A stretch of 64,000 bases of DNA from Chitinophagales bacterium (GCA_017303395.1 JAFLBN010000005.1:157800-221799), one strand, 5' to 3'; shown: positions 15,462 through 25,435, counted from the first letter of the stretch. The notes: generated from the sequence alone by a model not told the origin. Program-made: numbers and translations.

Positions 15462-18400
15462 ATGTACAAATCTACTCTTCTAAAAACAGCCCTTGCTGTG
15501 CTGTGCGTCTTTGTGATGCAGTACACGGGATATGCGCAAACATGGCTCAACTCGGTAAAAGTGGCACCGCCTACTTATGGCACAACAGGTGCACTTGTAG
15601 GCAAAAACACTAAAATGGCTGTTGTCAACGGCAACCCCGCTTTGGCGTATTATGATCAGTCCATTAGTTCAGCAGTCTGCCTGATATATGTGCGGGCTAC
15701 CGACGCAAACGGAACTACATGGGGTACTCCCATCAGGCTTGACAATGCCGATGCAGGCTATAACCTTGCATTGACAGTTGTAAACGGTAATCCTGCAATA
15801 GTTTATAATAAGGCAGGGGTGGGCATCAGGTATATACGTGCTACAGATGCAAGCGGCACTACCTGGGGCTCGCCTGTTACCATCAGTGCCAACCTGGCTT
15901 TTGATGTTATGACTATGGTCATAGTAAATGGCAACCCCGCCATTTGTTACAGAAACCAAAGCACCGGCAATCTGGAATATCTACGCGCTACCGATGTAAA
16001 CGGTGCTACCTGGGGCAGTGTGGTAACAGTAGCATCCGGTAATATTGGTGCAAGGTCGCACATGACTGTTGTAAATGGCAACCCTGCCATTGTATGCTAC
16101 GACAATGCCAACAATTCGGTAAAATACATACGTGCCACCGATGCCAATGGTACCACTTGGGGCAGTGCCGTAACGCTGAATAGCGGCGGTGCTATTGTTG
16201 GCCAGTTCAGCCTGGCAGTAGTAAACGGCAACCCTGCTGTAGGTTTTGTAGGTAATGTAAGTGGTAATGGCACGTTGATGTATATACGTGCTACCGATGC
16301 CAGTGGCACCACATGGGGCAGTGCAGTATCGTTAGAGACTGCATCCAACGGATATGACATCAGCCTTGCAGTAGTAAATGGCAATCCGGCTATGGCATAT
16401 CGTAACAGCAGCTTTGTTATCAGATACAGGCGTGCTACAGATGTAAACGGCGCTACATGGGGCAGTGCCATTACTCCGGGTATGAACAGTGTTAATACAT
16501 CATTAGAACCCGTTACACTTACAATTGTAAATGGCAACCCTGCCATTGCCACGTTCGAGGGCTTTAATAACAATAACAATGCGCAATATATACGCGCCAG
16601 CAATGCAGATGGTAGTGCATGGAACACAGTAGTATCTATAGACGGAGGCCTTGGCGGTAATGCGCAAACAACGATGGCCTATATTGGTGGCAACCCTGCC
16701 ATGGCATATTACAGCAAAGGATTGGGAGACCTGCTCTATGCACGTGCCAACGATGCTAACGGCGGTAGTTGGGGTACAGAAGTAAGTGTTGCCACTACCA
16801 ATGATGTGGGCCAAAACCCAAGCCTGGCACAAGTAAACGGCAACCCTGCCATATCTTACTATGATGTTACCAACCAAGACCTGTATTATGTGCGCGCTAC
16901 CAATGCTACAGGCAGCACATGGGGCACACCCGTAGCCATTGCCACAGGCACATCGGCAGGCAGAGTATCTAAACTGCTGGTGGTAAGCGGCAACCCTGCC
17001 ATCGCATACACCGAAGGCGGCAGCATAAAATATATACGCGCCACAAATGCAAGCGGCACAAGCTGGGGCTCACCAATCACTATCGCTACAGCAGGCACAA
17101 CCTACGATATTGACTTTGCAATTGTGAACGGCAACCCTGCTGTAACCTATGCATCGGGCAGCACAGCTTATTACTGCCGTGGGGCAGATGCTACAGGCAG
17201 TTCTTTCAATACACCTGTTACCATTGCAACACTTTCATTTACGGACATCTTCACCCCTTCATTGGCAGTAATAAATGGCAACCCGGCTGTAGCATACGGC
17301 GATAATTCAAACATGCTTTATTTCATGAGCGAGCTAAGGTATGTACGCGCCACAGATGCCAGCGGTACTACATGGGGCAGCACGGTTTTGGTAGAGGGTA
17401 GCAATAAAATGTTGTCTCCATCGCTCACTACTGTCAATGGCAATCCTGCTATTGCATGGTCTTACAACTTCCACCTGTTATACTATAACAGGGCTACCAA
17501 TACTACGGGTAGTACATGGGGCACATCTGTATCACTTACTACCATTCGTCACGATAACCTCAATGATATATCGCCTACTATGATAAGCAATGGCAATAAT
17601 GTATTTATTGGCTACTACACAGATACCGACAATTCAGCTTTCTTCAAACAAGGAACGTTTGACAAAGTATGGACAGGCGGCGCAAGTACTACCAACTGGG
17701 CTACTACCACCAACTGGAGCGATGGTGCTGTACCAACAAGCACCAGCGATATACTAATACCTTCGGGCTATTCCTTTTACCCTGTAATAACTACAGGCAC
17801 ACAAAACTGCAAAAACCTGACGGTAAATGCAGGCGGTACACTTACCATCAGCGGCGGCACACTGCAGGTAGCAGGCAACATCAGCAACAGCGGTACATTC
17901 AATGGTACAGGCGGTACTGTAGAACTGAATGGTTCATCTGCACAAAGCATTGCAGCAGGCACACTGAACATCAGCAATCTAACATTAAATAACAGTACAG
18001 GTGCTACCATCACAAGCGGCACATTGAATATATTGGGCACTTACACACCTACAAGCGGTGTGCTGACCACAGGTGGTTTCCTTACGCTGAAATCTACCGC
18101 TACAGGTACAGGACGCATTGCTGCAGGCAGTACAATTGGTGGCTACATCAGCGGTATAGTGAATACAGAGCGTTATATACCGGGACGTCGTGCTTTCCGT
18201 TTCTTATCGCATCCGTTCTATACTTCGCAAAACATGAGCGACCTGACGGATGATATAGACATTACAGGTAGTGGTGGTTCTCCTTTTACAACTACAGGCA
18301 CTAACAGTCCTTCTGCTTTCTACTTTGATGTAACAACCGGCGATAACAGCACTACAGGCAACAACCCCGGCTGGACGGATTTCACTGCATCTTCTACATG

Positions 18401-19505
18401 GGATCCGCTTCAGGTAATGCGTGTACTGATACGCGGTGCCAAAGGCGAAGGCTTAGGTTTGGGCAGCTACACACCAAGCAACAATACGCTTGATATGAGC
18501 GGCTATCTTAATCAGGGTAGTATGAGCGTAAGCCTTACTAAAGGCAGTGGTACAGACTTTGTATTGGTAGGCAATCCTTTTCCTAGTCAGGTAAATATGG
18601 ATGCGGTAAGTGGTAATAATATTGGCAGCAGTTTCTATATCTGGGATGCTAATCAGGGTTCGCGTGGTGCTTATACTTCTTATACTTTCGGTTCTTCTTC
18701 TTTCAACCTGCCTTTTGGTGGTGCGTTTGTTACTACCCTTTCAGCAGACGGCGATATTGTGTTTGACGAAGCAGACAAAACAAACAACACTGCAGGCGCT
18801 ATGTTCAAAACGACAGGCATTGCCAATCAGGTAGAACTGAAACTGGAAGATAGCACGATATTCTGGGACAGGCTGTTGTTGAATTTTGATGACAATGCAA
18901 TGGCGACTGTAGATTATCCCGATGCTGCGAAACTCTACAATCCTGACATGACTTTCTACACATTGAGCAAAGATGACTCAATGCTGTCTATAGATACTCG
19001 TCCGTATGTAGCAAGTGAAGCCATCAAGCTTGGTTTGTATGCGGGTATCAAAAAGAATTTCAAATTCACTGCACCGAATGTAAACATGCCTGCAGGTACT
19101 AAACTCTATTTTACAGATAAGCTACTTAGCAAAACAATTGAAGTAACACCTGCGTTTGAATACTGGTTTACGGTAGATACAAGCAGCGCATCTTGGGGTA
19201 ACAATCGCTTTGAACTAAATACACAGGGCGAACCTACAAGCATCAAAAATGTAAATGCAAGCAAGCTGAAAGTGAAATTAGTTCCCAACCCTGCTACCGA
19301 TAATGTAACACTCTATTACGAAGGTGCAGGCAAAGAACTGAACATCATTGTAACAAATATGCTGGGTGTAAAAGTGTCAACGGCTACTGCAACTAATATC
19401 AATGGTAACATAACAATACCTACTGCGCAACTTGCCAACGGCATCTACAACGTAACCATCTGCAACGGCAGCGAAGTGATGACACAGAAACTGATAAAAC
19501 AATAA
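15462..19505 (+). CDS. Giant repeat surface protein with T9SS sorting domain
   Basis: 1347 residues. Signal peptide ends near residue 26 (YTGYAQ). Residues ~30-735 hold 14 repeats of about 50 residues with the consensus VVNGNPAIAY ... YIRATDASGTTWG; the last is degenerate. A Ser/Thr/Gly-rich beta-solenoid-like region follows (VWTGGASTTNWATTTNW, then LTVNAGGTLTISGG). A ~450-residue block (RYIPGRRAFRFLSHPF ... LVGNPFPSQVN) is shared with the gene at 20795, and the end is a type A sorting domain (LVPNPATDNVTLYYEG ... NGIYNVTI). Secreted across the outer membrane; probable adhesin or surface-layer role, unproven. The next gene (19534) codes for a PID-CTERM-like protein 28 bases downstream, a pairing repeated at 20795/23428. 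Confidence 0.83.
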   Translation: MYKSTLLKTALAVLCVFVMQYTGYAQTWLNSVKVAPPTYGTTGALVGKNTKMAVVNGNPALAYYDQSISSAVCLIYVRATDANGTTWGTPIRLDNADAGYNLALTVVNGNPAIVYNKAGVGIRYIRATDASGTTWGSPVTISANLAFDVMTMVIVNGNPAICYRNQSTGNLEYLRATDVNGATWGSVVTVASGNIGARSHMTVVNGNPAIVCYDNANNSVKYIRATDANGTTWGSAVTLNSGGAIVGQFSLAVVNGNPAVGFVGNVSGNGTLMYIRATDASGTTWGSAVSLETASNGYDISLAVVNGNPAMAYRNSSFVIRYRRATDVNGATWGSAITPGMNSVNTSLEPVTLTIVNGNPAIATFEGFNNNNNAQYIRASNADGSAWNTVVSIDGGLGGNAQTTMAYIGGNPAMAYYSKGLGDLLYARANDANGGSWGTEVSVATTNDVGQNPSLAQVNGNPAISYYDVTNQDLYYVRATNATGSTWGTPVAIATGTSAGRVSKLLVVSGNPAIAYTEGGSIKYIRATNASGTSWGSPITIATAGTTYDIDFAIVNGNPAVTYASGSTAYYCRGADATGSSFNTPVTIATLSFTDIFTPSLAVINGNPAVAYGDNSNMLYFMSELRYVRATDASGTTWGSTVLVEGSNKMLSPSLTTVNGNPAIAWSYNFHLLYYNRATNTTGSTWGTSVSLTTIRHDNLNDISPTMISNGNNVFIGYYTDTDNSAFFKQGTFDKVWTGGASTTNWATTTNWSDGAVPTSTSDILIPSGYSFYPVITTGTQNCKNLTVNAGGTLTISGGTLQVAGNISNSGTFNGTGGTVELNGSSAQSIAAGTLNISNLTLNNSTGATITSGTLNILGTYTPTSGVLTTGGFLTLKSTATGTGRIAAGSTIGGYISGIVNTERYIPGRRAFRFLSHPFYTSQNMSDLTDDIDITGSGGSPFTTTGTNSPSAFYFDVTTGDNSTTGNNPGWTDFTASSTWDPLQVMRVLIRGAKGEGLGLGSYTPSNNTLDMSGYLNQGSMSVSLTKGSGTDFVLVGNPFPSQVNMDAVSGNNIGSSFYIWDANQGSRGAYTSYTFGSSSFNLPFGGAFVTTLSADGDIVFDEADKTNNTAGAMFKTTGIANQVELKLEDSTIFWDRLLLNFDDNAMATVDYPDAAKLYNPDMTFYTLSKDDSMLSIDTRPYVASEAIKLGLYAGIKKNFKFTAPNVNMPAGTKLYFTDKLLSKTIEVTPAFEYWFTVDTSSASWGNNRFELNTQGEPTSIKNVNASKLKVKLVPNPATDNVTLYYEGAGKELNIIVTNMLGVKVSTATATNINGNITIPTAQLANGIYNVTICNGSEVMTQKLIKQ

Positions 19506-19533
19506 TCCCTTCACTAGCTAAAAGATTCTCTAT

Positions 19534-19725
19534 ATGAAACATATCAAATTCCTAATATTCGCAATTGTATTCTTCTTTGCAGGTATGGCTACCACGCTGG
19601 CACAAGGCCCCGGCTTTGACGACGATGTGGTGGACGAAGTACCCCTGGATGGTGGCGTCAGCGCACTGGTAATAGCCGGTGCAGCCTACGGTGCCAAAAA
19701 GTTGAAGGACATGAAGAAGAAATAG
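19534..19725 (+). CDS. Small exported protein with PID-CTERM-like sorting tail
   Basis: 63 residues: signal peptide (IKFLIFAIVFFFAGMATTLAQ), an acidic linker GPGFDDDVVDE, then the tripartite tail VPLDGG, a hydrophobic helix (VSALVIAGAAYGA) and a basic end (KKLKDMKKK). This motif-helix-basic layout is that of CTERM protein-sorting signals, and the PxDGG start matches the Bacteroidota PID-CTERM type. The mature peptide would be almost nothing but linker, so it may be a small anchored peptide or an accessory of the large upstream T9SS protein. Its last 39 residues are nearly identical to the gene at 23428. It ends at the 19748 terminator. Confidence 0.72.
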   Translation: MKHIKFLIFAIVFFFAGMATTLAQGPGFDDDVVDEVPLDGGVSALVIAGAAYGAKKLKDMKKK

Positions 19726-19747
19726 AATACATATAACCAACTGATAA

Positions 19748-19777
19748 ACACCCCGTTATAAAAACGGGGTGTTTTTT
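19748..19777 (+). terminator. Rho-independent terminator
   Basis: ACACCCCGTT-ATAAA-AACGGGGTGT followed by TTTTTAT. Ends the 15462-19725 pair. Confidence 0.88.
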
Positions 19778-19934
19778 ATGTATGCTAAGACCGAAATAAT
19801 ATATACAGACATGCTCTGTATGGCATTTTTAAACAATCATTATTCTTTATCAACAATATTGAATATAACGTCTGTTTTATATTATTTTGTGGCCATTCGT
19901 AATACCCCATTGTTTATCAACAAAACATACCTGC

Positions 19935-20774
19935 TTGTCAGCCATCAGGATACATACTGCTAAAAAGTGCATAAACGCCTTTCGATATAAAGCATTTATA
20001 TACATAACGGTGCTATTTACAGCTGCACTGGCTGCATATGGCACAAAAGCACAGCCGGCAAAAAACAAAGAAAAAATCAACCTGCTGCGTATCTCATTGC
20101 TCCACTTTCCGGATAGCGCTTATATAGATGAACTGGTCATCCGCTACGACACGGTAGATGGCATAAAGCCTGTAGCCGTAGAGACAGGAAACACACATAA
20201 GCCGCATACCATTGCAACCATGCAAAACGGCAAGCTGCTGAATGTGGCTACCTACCGAAAAGCAAGGCTCAACGACACCATACCGCTGGTCATAAAAGCA
20301 GACAAAAAAGATATTTTCTTCATCAGGCTGCAAGACTATACCAACATCAAAAGGCATATATATATAAAAGACTTCGGAGCCACACCATTGTTACAGGATT
20401 TTAAAGCCAATACACATTATGTGTGTCATTATTATCCTGCCGATACACTGCCTGCAGAAAAAAGGTTTGTAATCGTTCTTTCAGATACACTGATTATCAA
20501 ACGCTTCGACAAATCATCAGGCCATCTTGAACCCGGCGCGCTACACAGTGTACACTACGACCGCAAAAGCGATGAGATACATGTAAAGATGGGCATTGGC
20601 AAATTTCATGTAACCATATCAGACCAGATGGGAAACCGTGTATTTGACGGTCCGGTGATATCAAAAAAAGGATTAGTGAAAATCGGGACGGCTGAAATCA
20701 AAAACGGATTATACTCGATAAAAATGGTCGATGTGTATGGCAATTACGAAACAGGAAAATTTATTAAACATTAA
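19935..20774 (+). CDS. Exported protein with T9SS-like C-terminal domain
   Basis: About 279 residues from a TTG at 19935. The frame has no ATG before the mature part, and another TTG at 19887 is further out. A hydrophobic signal helix (AFIYITVLFTAALAAYGTKAQ) follows a basic stretch, so the export signal is intact. The centre is beta-rich with no known motif. The last ~70 residues (GKFHVTISDQMGNRVFDGP ... NGLYSIKMVDVYGNYETGKF) have the strand pattern of a type A sorting domain without the usual PNP. The gene lies 20 bases before the 20795 gene and may be co-transcribed with it. The lack of an ATG could mean a frameshift near the start. Confidence 0.55.
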   Translation: MSAIRIHTAKKCINAFRYKAFIYITVLFTAALAAYGTKAQPAKNKEKINLLRISLLHFPDSAYIDELVIRYDTVDGIKPVAVETGNTHKPHTIATMQNGKLLNVATYRKARLNDTIPLVIKADKKDIFFIRLQDYTNIKRHIYIKDFGATPLLQDFKANTHYVCHYYPADTLPAEKRFVIVLSDTLIIKRFDKSSGHLEPGALHSVHYDRKSDEIHVKMGIGKFHVTISDQMGNRVFDGPVISKKGLVKIGTAEIKNGLYSIKMVDVYGNYETGKFIKH

Positions 20775-20794
20775 GCAACAAACATCTCACATAT

Positions 20795-23386
20795 ATGTCT
20801 ATTAAAAAAACCATGTTACCATTACTGATGCTGCTGCTATCAGTAAATGTTTACAGCCAAACAACACTCGCATTAGGAGACATTGCCTTTACAGGATACA
20901 ATAGCGACCCTGCTGCAAACAGTGATGAATTTTCTTTTGTGATACTAAAATCAACAGGTATTACAAGTGGTACAACCATCTACTTTACAGACCGTGGGTG
21001 GAAAAGCGGCAGCTGCGGTACAGATAATTTTTGTACAACTGCCGACAATGCTTCTTTCCCGGAATCGGGCAGTGAGTTTGTGTGGACATCCGGTTCTTCT
21101 CTCGGCTATGGTACGCATGTAAAAATAAGCGGTGCAGGCAGCGCAGGTACATTTACCTGTAGCAATGGCAGTGCATCGGGCGCGGTACTCAATCTGTCTA
21201 CTGGTGGCGACCAGATATTTGCTTTACAAAATGGCTCAGGTAGTACAACAAGTTCAAATGGACCGTCCGGCACTATGCTGGCTGCCATACATGCCAATAA
21301 AGCATCAGCAGCAGGCTGCTCTTTCAGCACTACAAACTGGGATGATTGTACATTAAACATTTCTGTAGACATCTGCCAAAGCGCCAGTAATTCAAACAAG
21401 CCTGCCTGCCTTACCAATGGTACAAACGCACTTGTATTGCTGGATGGCAGCAGCCTTGAAGTAGATAATGGGGTTTATAATTGTACAGGCCAATACAGCT
21501 CTACAGCAGCAGCAGCTATTACAGCTACCAGAACGGCTGTTAATACTACGAGTAACTGGACAACAAATGATGCATCTACTGTAACAATTCCTCCTGCAGG
21601 TTGCAATCCGTTCAACGGCTCTTTTATAACCAATACTACATGGAACGGCAGTACGTGGAACAACGGTGCGCCAACATCTTCGCTCGACGCAGTTATTTCA
21701 AGCAACACCACACCGGGCAACTTCACTTGCAAAGCGCTTACCATCAGTAGCGGTGCGGCACTTACCATGGCTGCAGGCACTACTGCCAATATCAATGGCA
21801 ACATCACCAACAGTGGCAATGGCTTCAGCGGTACGGGTACTTTCAATATCGCATCAAGCGGCAGCATCAGTGGCAATGCTATTTCATGTGCAGGTACTGT
21901 TACTGTAGCATCGGGCGCTACACTTACCACAAACGGTTTACTTACACTAACGTCAGACGCTACCAATACAGGTCGCATAGGCAACAGCGCAGGCAGTATC
22001 AGCGGCAATGTACAGGTGCAGCGTTACATACCCGGTAGCCGTCGTGCATATCGCTTCTTCTCTCATCCGTTTACAGCTGCACAAGGCCTTTCATCACTTA
22101 CAGACGATATAGACATCACAGGCAGTGGTGGCAGTACAAACGGTTTTACCACAACAGGCAGCAACAATCCTTCTGCATACTGGTACGATGTTTCAGCAGC
22201 AAACGGTTCTTCATCAAACGATATCGGCTGGACAGCATTTACAAGTACCAATGGTACAGGTGCCAATTCATGGGACCAATATGAAGGCATCCGCGTACTG
22301 GTACGTGGCGCCATAGGCGAAGGACTGACAAGCGGCACATACACACCAAGTGCCGTAACCCTGGATATGACAGGCGCTGTAAACCAAGGCAGCCAGGCCA
22401 TCAGCGTTACCAAGGGCAGCGGCACTACCTACGCATTGGTGGGCAATCCTTTCCCAAGCCCTGTAAGCATGGATGGTGCAAGCAAAACTGCCGGCATTGG
22501 CAGCAACTTCTATGTATGGAGCGCACAACAAGGCACCAAAGGTGGTTACACTACATATACTTACGGTTCTTCATCTTTCAACCTGCCGGTATATGGGGCT
22601 TTTGTAACACAGATAAGCAGCAACGGTACCATCACTTTCGACGAGGCCGATAAGACAAGCAGCACAAGTACGATGTTCAAAACAACAGGTTTCCCTAACA
22701 GGGTAACGCTGAACATTGAAGACAGCTCTATATTCTGGGATAGGTTACAACTGCACTTTGATGCAAACGCACTGGCCATCAACGAAAATACAGATGCGTT
22801 GAAATTTCCAAACCCCGAAGTCAGCTTCAACACCTACAGCACAGACGACAGCCTGCTGGCTATAGATAATCGCCCGTATGCGGAAAATGAAACCATTCCA
22901 TTGGGCTTCACCACACCATACAAGAAAAACTATAAAATAGTAGCTGCAGACTTTGATGTACCTGCAGGCACAAAACTATTCCTGAAAGACAACTACACAG
23001 GCAAGAACGAAGAGATAAGCGCAGGTTATGAGTATTGGTTTACGGTAGATACCAACGCAGCATCGCAAGGCAAAGGCAGATTTGAACTGAATACACAGGG
23101 CAAGCCTACAACCGGCATTGCAGGCAATACTGACAACGCAATGAAAGTAAAGCTGGCACCTAACCCTGCCGGTAATGATGTAACGATATACTATGAAGGT
23201 GCTACCGGCAAAACACTGCATGTAACGATTGTAAACATGGCAGGCACAGTGGTGGCAAAAGCAAAACAAGCTACATACAATGCAGGCAGCATGAAGGTAT
23301 CGCTGAATGATGTACCCGCAGGTGTGTATATCGTAAACATCAGGGACGAAAACCGGGTGTATTCGGAAAAACTCATCAAACAATAA
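20795..23386 (+). CDS. Large T9SS surface protein (paralogue of 15462 in its C-terminal half)
   Basis: 863 residues. Signal peptide ends NVYSQ. Residues 25-235 form a different N-terminal domain (GDIAFTGYNSDPAANSDEFS, IYFTDRGWKSG, several Cys), resembling lamin-tail-like exported domains. From about 270 it parallels the 15462 protein: a TWNGSTWNNGAP module, solenoid-like LTISSGAALTMAAG, then RYIPGSRRAYRFFSHPF, LVGNPFPSPV, WFTVDTN and a type A sorting domain (LAPNPAGNDVTIYYEG ... AGVYIVNI). The repeats of the other protein are replaced here, so the two share a delivery and stalk module with exchanged heads. A PID-CTERM-like gene follows at 23428. Confidence 0.8.
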   Translation: MSIKKTMLPLLMLLLSVNVYSQTTLALGDIAFTGYNSDPAANSDEFSFVILKSTGITSGTTIYFTDRGWKSGSCGTDNFCTTADNASFPESGSEFVWTSGSSLGYGTHVKISGAGSAGTFTCSNGSASGAVLNLSTGGDQIFALQNGSGSTTSSNGPSGTMLAAIHANKASAAGCSFSTTNWDDCTLNISVDICQSASNSNKPACLTNGTNALVLLDGSSLEVDNGVYNCTGQYSSTAAAAITATRTAVNTTSNWTTNDASTVTIPPAGCNPFNGSFITNTTWNGSTWNNGAPTSSLDAVISSNTTPGNFTCKALTISSGAALTMAAGTTANINGNITNSGNGFSGTGTFNIASSGSISGNAISCAGTVTVASGATLTTNGLLTLTSDATNTGRIGNSAGSISGNVQVQRYIPGSRRAYRFFSHPFTAAQGLSSLTDDIDITGSGGSTNGFTTTGSNNPSAYWYDVSAANGSSSNDIGWTAFTSTNGTGANSWDQYEGIRVLVRGAIGEGLTSGTYTPSAVTLDMTGAVNQGSQAISVTKGSGTTYALVGNPFPSPVSMDGASKTAGIGSNFYVWSAQQGTKGGYTTYTYGSSSFNLPVYGAFVTQISSNGTITFDEADKTSSTSTMFKTTGFPNRVTLNIEDSSIFWDRLQLHFDANALAINENTDALKFPNPEVSFNTYSTDDSLLAIDNRPYAENETIPLGFTTPYKKNYKIVAADFDVPAGTKLFLKDNYTGKNEEISAGYEYWFTVDTNAASQGKGRFELNTQGKPTTGIAGNTDNAMKVKLAPNPAGNDVTIYYEGATGKTLHVTIVNMAGTVVAKAKQATYNAGSMKVSLNDVPAGVYIVNIRDENRVYSEKLIKQ

Positions 23387-23427
23387 ACAACGCCATATCA
23401 TCAACACCGCTTCAATCAATATCTCTT

Positions 23428-23622
23428 ATGTACAATAAAACAATAATTACCGTATATACTTTTTTACTCCTGATACTGGTATCAGGCACAGCACTGGCAC
23501 AAGGCCCCGGCTTTGATGATGATGTGGTGGACGAAGTGCCTATTGACGGTGGCGTAAGCGCACTGGTAATAGCCGGTGCAGCCTATGGTGCCAAGAAGCT
23601 GAAGGACATGAAAAAGAAATAA
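23428..23622 (+). CDS. Small exported protein with PID-CTERM-like sorting tail (paralogue)
   Basis: 64 residues: signal peptide (TVYTFLLLILVSGTALAQ), the same GPGFDDDVVDE linker as the 19534 protein, VPIDGG, a hydrophobic helix and KKLKDMKKK. Only the signal peptide and one residue of the tail (Ile for Leu) differ noticeably from its paralogue, so the tail is under strong constraint or was recently copied together with the upstream large gene. It ends at the 23649 terminator. Confidence 0.72.
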   Translation: MYNKTIITVYTFLLLILVSGTALAQGPGFDDDVVDEVPIDGGVSALVIAGAAYGAKKLKDMKKK

Positions 23623-23648
23623 ATACCGACTAACATACTGACTATCAG

Positions 23649-23677
23649 GCCCCGCTACACATGCAGCGGGGCTTTTG
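23649..23677 (+). terminator. Rho-independent terminator
   Basis: GCCCCGCT-ACACATGC-AGCGGGGC then TTTTG. Ends the 20795-23622 unit. Confidence 0.8.
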
Positions 23678-23770
23678 CATACCTGTCATATCCGCATTAC
23701 TTGCAATACTTAGAAACAATCATTATTTTTCGAACAAGCTAAGAACAAACACCCCAAAACAAACTAAGCA

Positions 23771-25435
23771 TTGAAACGAATTCTATTCGTGTTGCTGATT
23801 GGTATTACCTCCCCGCAAACCATCAGCGCACAGCAAAACCGCAAGCCGGACTCTATGCTTGCTGCCTGCAAAGTAGCGCCCGACGATACCAACAAGGTAT
23901 TGCTACTCGCAGAGATATCTTTGGAATACAGCAAAACAAACCTCGATAGCAGCCGCACATTTGCCACACAGGCACTGGCACTTGCCGAAAAACTGCAATA
24001 CACATATGGCCAACTGAAGGCCAACAACCTGATAGGCCGCAGCTACGCACTGCAAAACAACTTACCGCAGGCACTACGCTATTACAATACAGCACTCTCT
24101 ATAGCACGCAGCCAAAACAACCCTGCACGCATAGCCGCCATGGCAGTAGCCATTGGCGCCATCTACACCCAAAATGCAGACTGGGATAAAGCAAGAGAAT
24201 ATCTTACTATTGCCAAAGAAGCTTTTGAAAAAGCAGGCATGCCCTACCCCAACAGCCTGTGCATCAACATGGGTTACTATTACAGCGCACGCAAACAGTA
24301 CACCGAGGCTATAGCGTGGTATAAAAAAGCTGCAGACAACGAAGAAAAGAAACCCGCCCCCACGCCCGATCTGGCACAGCTATACGGCAACATTGGCGGA
24401 GAAATGATTCGCACCATACAATTGGGCGAGGCGCTCAACTACCTGTACAAAGCCCTTGCCATCAACACTGCTATGGGCAATGAGAAAAGCATCGCCTTCA
24501 ACCTCAGCGGCATTGGTGCGGTATATGCCAGTGCATACGTTAACCGAAACACCCTGCCCGATAGCTTGCAAGACGGCAGCAAGCTGCTGACAAAAGCAGA
24601 ATACTATCTGCAGCAGGCACTGCAACTGAACAACCGACTGGGCATACAGGACAATAAAGTAGATATATATAACTGGCTGAGCGTTGTTGCCGAAAAAAAG
24701 CAAGACTATAAAAACGCCTATCTGTATTACGTAGCCTACGAGCGGCTGAAGGATAGCATAGCAGGTGTGGATGTACAGAAAGAAATAGCCCGCACCGAGG
24801 CCGAATTTCGGGTGCAGAAAACAACCGACTCGCTGCAATATGCCGCTGCATTGATGGACAGAGAAGTATCTGTACACAAACTGCAGCGCAATGGTGCCAT
24901 AGCACTGGTACTGATGGCGGGCATTACGGGTGTGCTGTTTGTAAACCGCCAGAAACTGAAACACCGAAGCAAGCTGATGGCGGCAGAAAACAAAAGAGCA
25001 CTTGCCGAAGAAATGGCACGCAAGCAGCTTGAAGATTTTGCCCGCAGCATGCAGGAGAAAAACAAATTGATAGAAGAATTTACCACAGAGATAAAAAAAT
25101 ACCGCCCTGCTACACCTGCATCTGCTACCGTAGAAAGCTATGTAGATACCCTTAAACAATCTGTACTGCTTACAGATGCGCAATGGTCTGAATTCCAGGT
25201 ATTGTTTGATAAAGTGCACCCGGGCTATATATCGCGCGTGCGCGAAAGGTTTGGAGACATCACTGCAGCAGAGATGCGTTTTATACTGCTTACCAAATTG
25301 GGCCTCAGCAGCCGCGACATGGCCAATATGCTGGGCGTAACACCCGATGCCGTACGCGTAAGCAAATACCGTCTGCTGAAGAAAATACAACTGCCCGACG
25401 GCACCAATCCCGAAGAATACTTCAGCACACTATAA
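23771..25435 (+). CDS. TPR membrane protein with C-terminal HTH (transcriptional regulator)
   Basis: 554 residues from a TTG start at 23771, which gives a good signal peptide (ILFVLLIGITSPQTISAQ). Tetratricopeptide repeats occupy about 40-330 (for example LPQALRYYNTALSIAR, YTEAIAWYKKAADNE). A single span lies near 375-393 (AIALVLMAGITGVLFV), then a coiled coil (AAENKRALAEEMARKQLEDF), and a C-terminal helix-turn-helix near 490-545 (DITAAEMRFILLTKLGLSSR, DMANMLGVTPDAVRVSKYRL). TPRs face the periplasm and the HTH the cytoplasm. This is a known Bacteroidota layout of one-protein signal-to-DNA regulators. Its targets are unknown; the large surface genes just upstream are candidates from position only. 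Confidence 0.8.
   Translation: MKRILFVLLIGITSPQTISAQQNRKPDSMLAACKVAPDDTNKVLLLAEISLEYSKTNLDSSRTFATQALALAEKLQYTYGQLKANNLIGRSYALQNNLPQALRYYNTALSIARSQNNPARIAAMAVAIGAIYTQNADWDKAREYLTIAKEAFEKAGMPYPNSLCINMGYYYSARKQYTEAIAWYKKAADNEEKKPAPTPDLAQLYGNIGGEMIRTIQLGEALNYLYKALAINTAMGNEKSIAFNLSGIGAVYASAYVNRNTLPDSLQDGSKLLTKAEYYLQQALQLNNRLGIQDNKVDIYNWLSVVAEKKQDYKNAYLYYVAYERLKDSIAGVDVQKEIARTEAEFRVQKTTDSLQYAAALMDREVSVHKLQRNGAIALVLMAGITGVLFVNRQKLKHRSKLMAAENKRALAEEMARKQLEDFARSMQEKNKLIEEFTTEIKKYRPATPASATVESYVDTLKQSVLLTDAQWSEFQVLFDKVHPGYISRVRERFGDITAAEMRFILLTKLGLSSRDMANMLGVTPDAVRVSKYRLLKKIQLPDGTNPEEYFSTL

Noticed and set aside
24380-25390. 336-codon minus-strand frame opposite the TPR-HTH gene
   Set aside because: Cys/His/Tyr/Phe-rich shadow of a gene with well-defined TPR and HTH domains.
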